Under the pieces are notes generated by a model. It saw only the letters and a list, made by a program, of their open reading frames with translations. It did not search any database and was not told the origin of the DNA. DNA of 6,062 nt. Source: Cyanobacteria bacterium UBA9971 (GTDB lineage: Bacteria > Cyanobacteriota > Vampirovibrionia > Gastranaerophilales > UBA9971). This document shows positions 5,139 through 6,062 of this stretch, one piece after another. The number at the start of each line of letters is the position of its first letter. Position 1 is the stretch's first letter. The translations under genes and the position numbers were made by a program. The stretch is from contig DNRP01000142.1 of NCBI GenBank assembly GCA_003499955.1, positions 6,079-12,140 of the forward strand, read 5' to 3'.

Positions 5139-5783
5139 ATGACAATAGCACCTATAAGCTATCCTGTAAGATTACCAATCCAAAACAGCTTGCCAAAAAA
5201 CAATGCGTTTACATCTAATCAAGCAGAGCAGGGCAGTATTTTTTTGATGCCAAATGGTAACAAAGCAGATAAGCAAGCAGCTTTTGGAGAATATGAACAA
5301 AAAATTGCAGCTCAAAATAATCTAGTCAGAAAACATGAAGAAGCTCATCAGTCTTTTTCAGGAAGTCAGGCTTTAGGCTCTCCTGTTTACGAAACAAAAA
5401 CTGATAAAGACGGACGATTAATAATAATCGGTGGACATCAAGGAGTTACTATTCCTCAAGCCGTTGATAAAAATGCACCGTTGTCGTTAATAAATCAAAC
5501 TATAACAGCGGCAGGATTTGCCAATAGAGGCGCTTTAGCTCCACAGAGTTTTGATGAACTTTCTTCTGCAGATAAGCAAGTCGCTGCAAAAAGCGCGCAA
5601 ATACTTAGTAAAGCTGAAACCGCAAAAACTGAAAGACTTTTACTTCAACAACAATTCGGCATAGACCCTAATCAAAAAGCAGATCCTGATAAACTTCAGC
5701 AAATGAAGGCTCAAAAAGGACAAACAAATCCAAATCAGCAAAAACAAACATTTTTAGGTCAAAAACTGAATTTGATAGGATAA
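5139..5783 (+). CDS. SprA-related family putative zinc metalloprotease
   Basis: The central region resembles the SprA-related family of putative metalloproteases (Pfam PF12118, named from memory). It shows VRKHEEAHQS with an HExxH motif (HEEAH, about 66-70), then GSPVYETKTDKDGR, IIIGGHQGVTI, and a helical part with FANRGALAPQ, SSADKQVAAKSAQIL. HExxH suggests two zinc-binding histidines and a catalytic glutamate. Family members I recall have GGEV where this one has GGHQ. The C-terminal third is Gln/Lys-rich and low in complexity. There is no signal peptide, and the function is unknown. The frame is open from an ATG at 5109, but that ATG lacks an SD. The ATG at 5139 has GGAG at 5128-5131, 7 nt upstream, so I choose it, giving 214 residues. 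Confidence 0.75.
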   Translation: MTIAPISYPVRLPIQNSLPKNNAFTSNQAEQGSIFLMPNGNKADKQAAFGEYEQKIAAQNNLVRKHEEAHQSFSGSQALGSPVYETKTDKDGRLIIIGGHQGVTIPQAVDKNAPLSLINQTITAAGFANRGALAPQSFDELSSADKQVAAKSAQILSKAETAKTERLLLQQQFGIDPNQKADPDKLQQMKAQKGQTNPNQQKQTFLGQKLNLIG

Positions 5784-5817
5784 AAATTAAAAATAAAAAC
5801 TGTAGTTTAATAGAATT

Positions 5818-5862
5818 TATAAAGTATAATAGAGCTAAGATAGCATAATATTATACTTTATA
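5818..5862 (+). promoter_or_regulatory. 45-bp near-palindrome with TATAAT, between the metalloprotease-like gene and the next gene
   Basis: Bases 5818-5830 are the exact reverse complement of 5850-5862, a 13-bp perfect inverted repeat enclosing 19 nt. Inside, GCTA (5834-5837) pairs with TAGC (5841-5844) over AGA. The left arm ends in TATAAT (5825-5830), a perfect -10 sequence 54 bp before the downstream TTG start, although no convincing -35 box is present. A T6 run at 5865-5870 follows the right arm. It could be an A/T-rich terminator of the upstream gene, an operator overlapping a promoter, or both. Confidence 0.5.
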
Positions 5863-5883
5863 TGTTTTTTAAGGAATTTAAAT

Positions 5884-6062
5884 TTGGGTTTTTGGATAAA
5901 ATTTTTAGTTATATTATTTTCATGTTTTATGTGTTTTTCTTCCTCTGTGCAAGCTCAGGAAGGGAATAATTATCTTTCGATTCCTGATTTTACTATACAT
6001 AAAGTTACCCCTGAAAATACAGCTAAGTCTTCTACAGATAAAAAAACGGAGATTGCCGCTGA
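5884..6062 (+). CDS. Exported protein of unknown function, N-terminal part only, TTG start
   Basis: A frame opens at TTG 5884 with an AAGGA SD (5871-5875, 8 nt upstream) and stays open to the window edge, showing 59 residues. The N-terminus looks like a Sec signal peptide: MGFWIK, a hydrophobic core from FLVILF to FMCF, then SSSVQA with likely signal peptidase I cleavage after A24, before QEGNNY. The visible mature part is polar and Ser/Thr/Lys-rich (IPDFTIHK, STDKKTE), and I do not recognise a family. The only early in-frame ATG (5929) would destroy the signal peptide, which favours TTG. A Cys at residue 14 is not in a convincing lipobox, so a lipoprotein is less likely. Confidence 0.7.
   Translation, partial: MGFWIKFLVILFSCFMCFSSSVQAQEGNNYLSIPDFTIHKVTPENTAKSSTDKKTEIAA

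Noticed and set aside
5862..5975. Frame beginning at ATG 5862, rich in Phe, overlapping the exported-protein start in another frame
   Set aside because: It ends after about 36 codons and lacks an SD, while the TTG frame at 5884 has an SD, a coherent signal peptide and stays open.

Overview
The window is AT-rich bacterial DNA with every recognisable gene on the + strand. The first half (1-2985) is the middle of the conserved spc ribosomal-protein cluster in the usual order: the tail of rplN (L14), then rplX (L24), rplE (L5), rpsN (S14, short zinc-type), rpsH (S8), rplF (L6) and rplR (L18). A 15-bp hairpin with a T-run follows rplR at once, so the cluster appears to end where rpsE, rplO and secY would normally continue. 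AGA dominates the arginine codons, Shine-Dalgarno sites of the AGAGG/GGAG type are common, and at least one gene starts with TTG. The host is an AT-rich, SD-using bacterium. The L5, L14 and L24 sequences faintly recall the cyanobacterial/Vampirovibrionia (Gastranaerophilales) side of the tree, but that is an impression from memory and not demonstrated.

The ribosomal genes are not packed end to end. Three of the gaps hold palindromic, REP-like repeats placed between a stop codon and the next ribosome binding site: an inverted doublet between rplE and rpsN, and two oppositely oriented copies of one 38-bp element in the rpsN-rpsH and rplF-rplR gaps. The two 38-bp copies differ at stem positions in a compensatory way, so the hairpin itself seems to be conserved.

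The 347-bp gap 2986-3332 holds the terminator, two GC-rich hairpins and a 13-bp perfect inverted repeat inside a C-rich/G-rich bracket. It stands out against the AT-rich background and looks like a small non-coding mobile element or a nest of repeats. It is followed by upp, uracil phosphoribosyltransferase (pyrimidine salvage).

The last third is accessory. It has a possible 15-residue hydrophobic peptide with a strong SD (4083-4130), and an unrecognised low-complexity protein with three exact 15-bp repeats, a short coiled coil and a His-rich tail (4168-5019). Next is a protein of the SprA-related putative metalloprotease family with an HEEAH motif (5139-5783). After a 45-bp near-palindrome comes the start of an exported protein with a TTG start and a signal peptide, cut by the window end. 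No CRISPR array, tRNA, rRNA, transposase or defence system is visible. The observations most worth following up are the repeat-decorated ribosomal operon and the uncharacterised genes downstream of upp.
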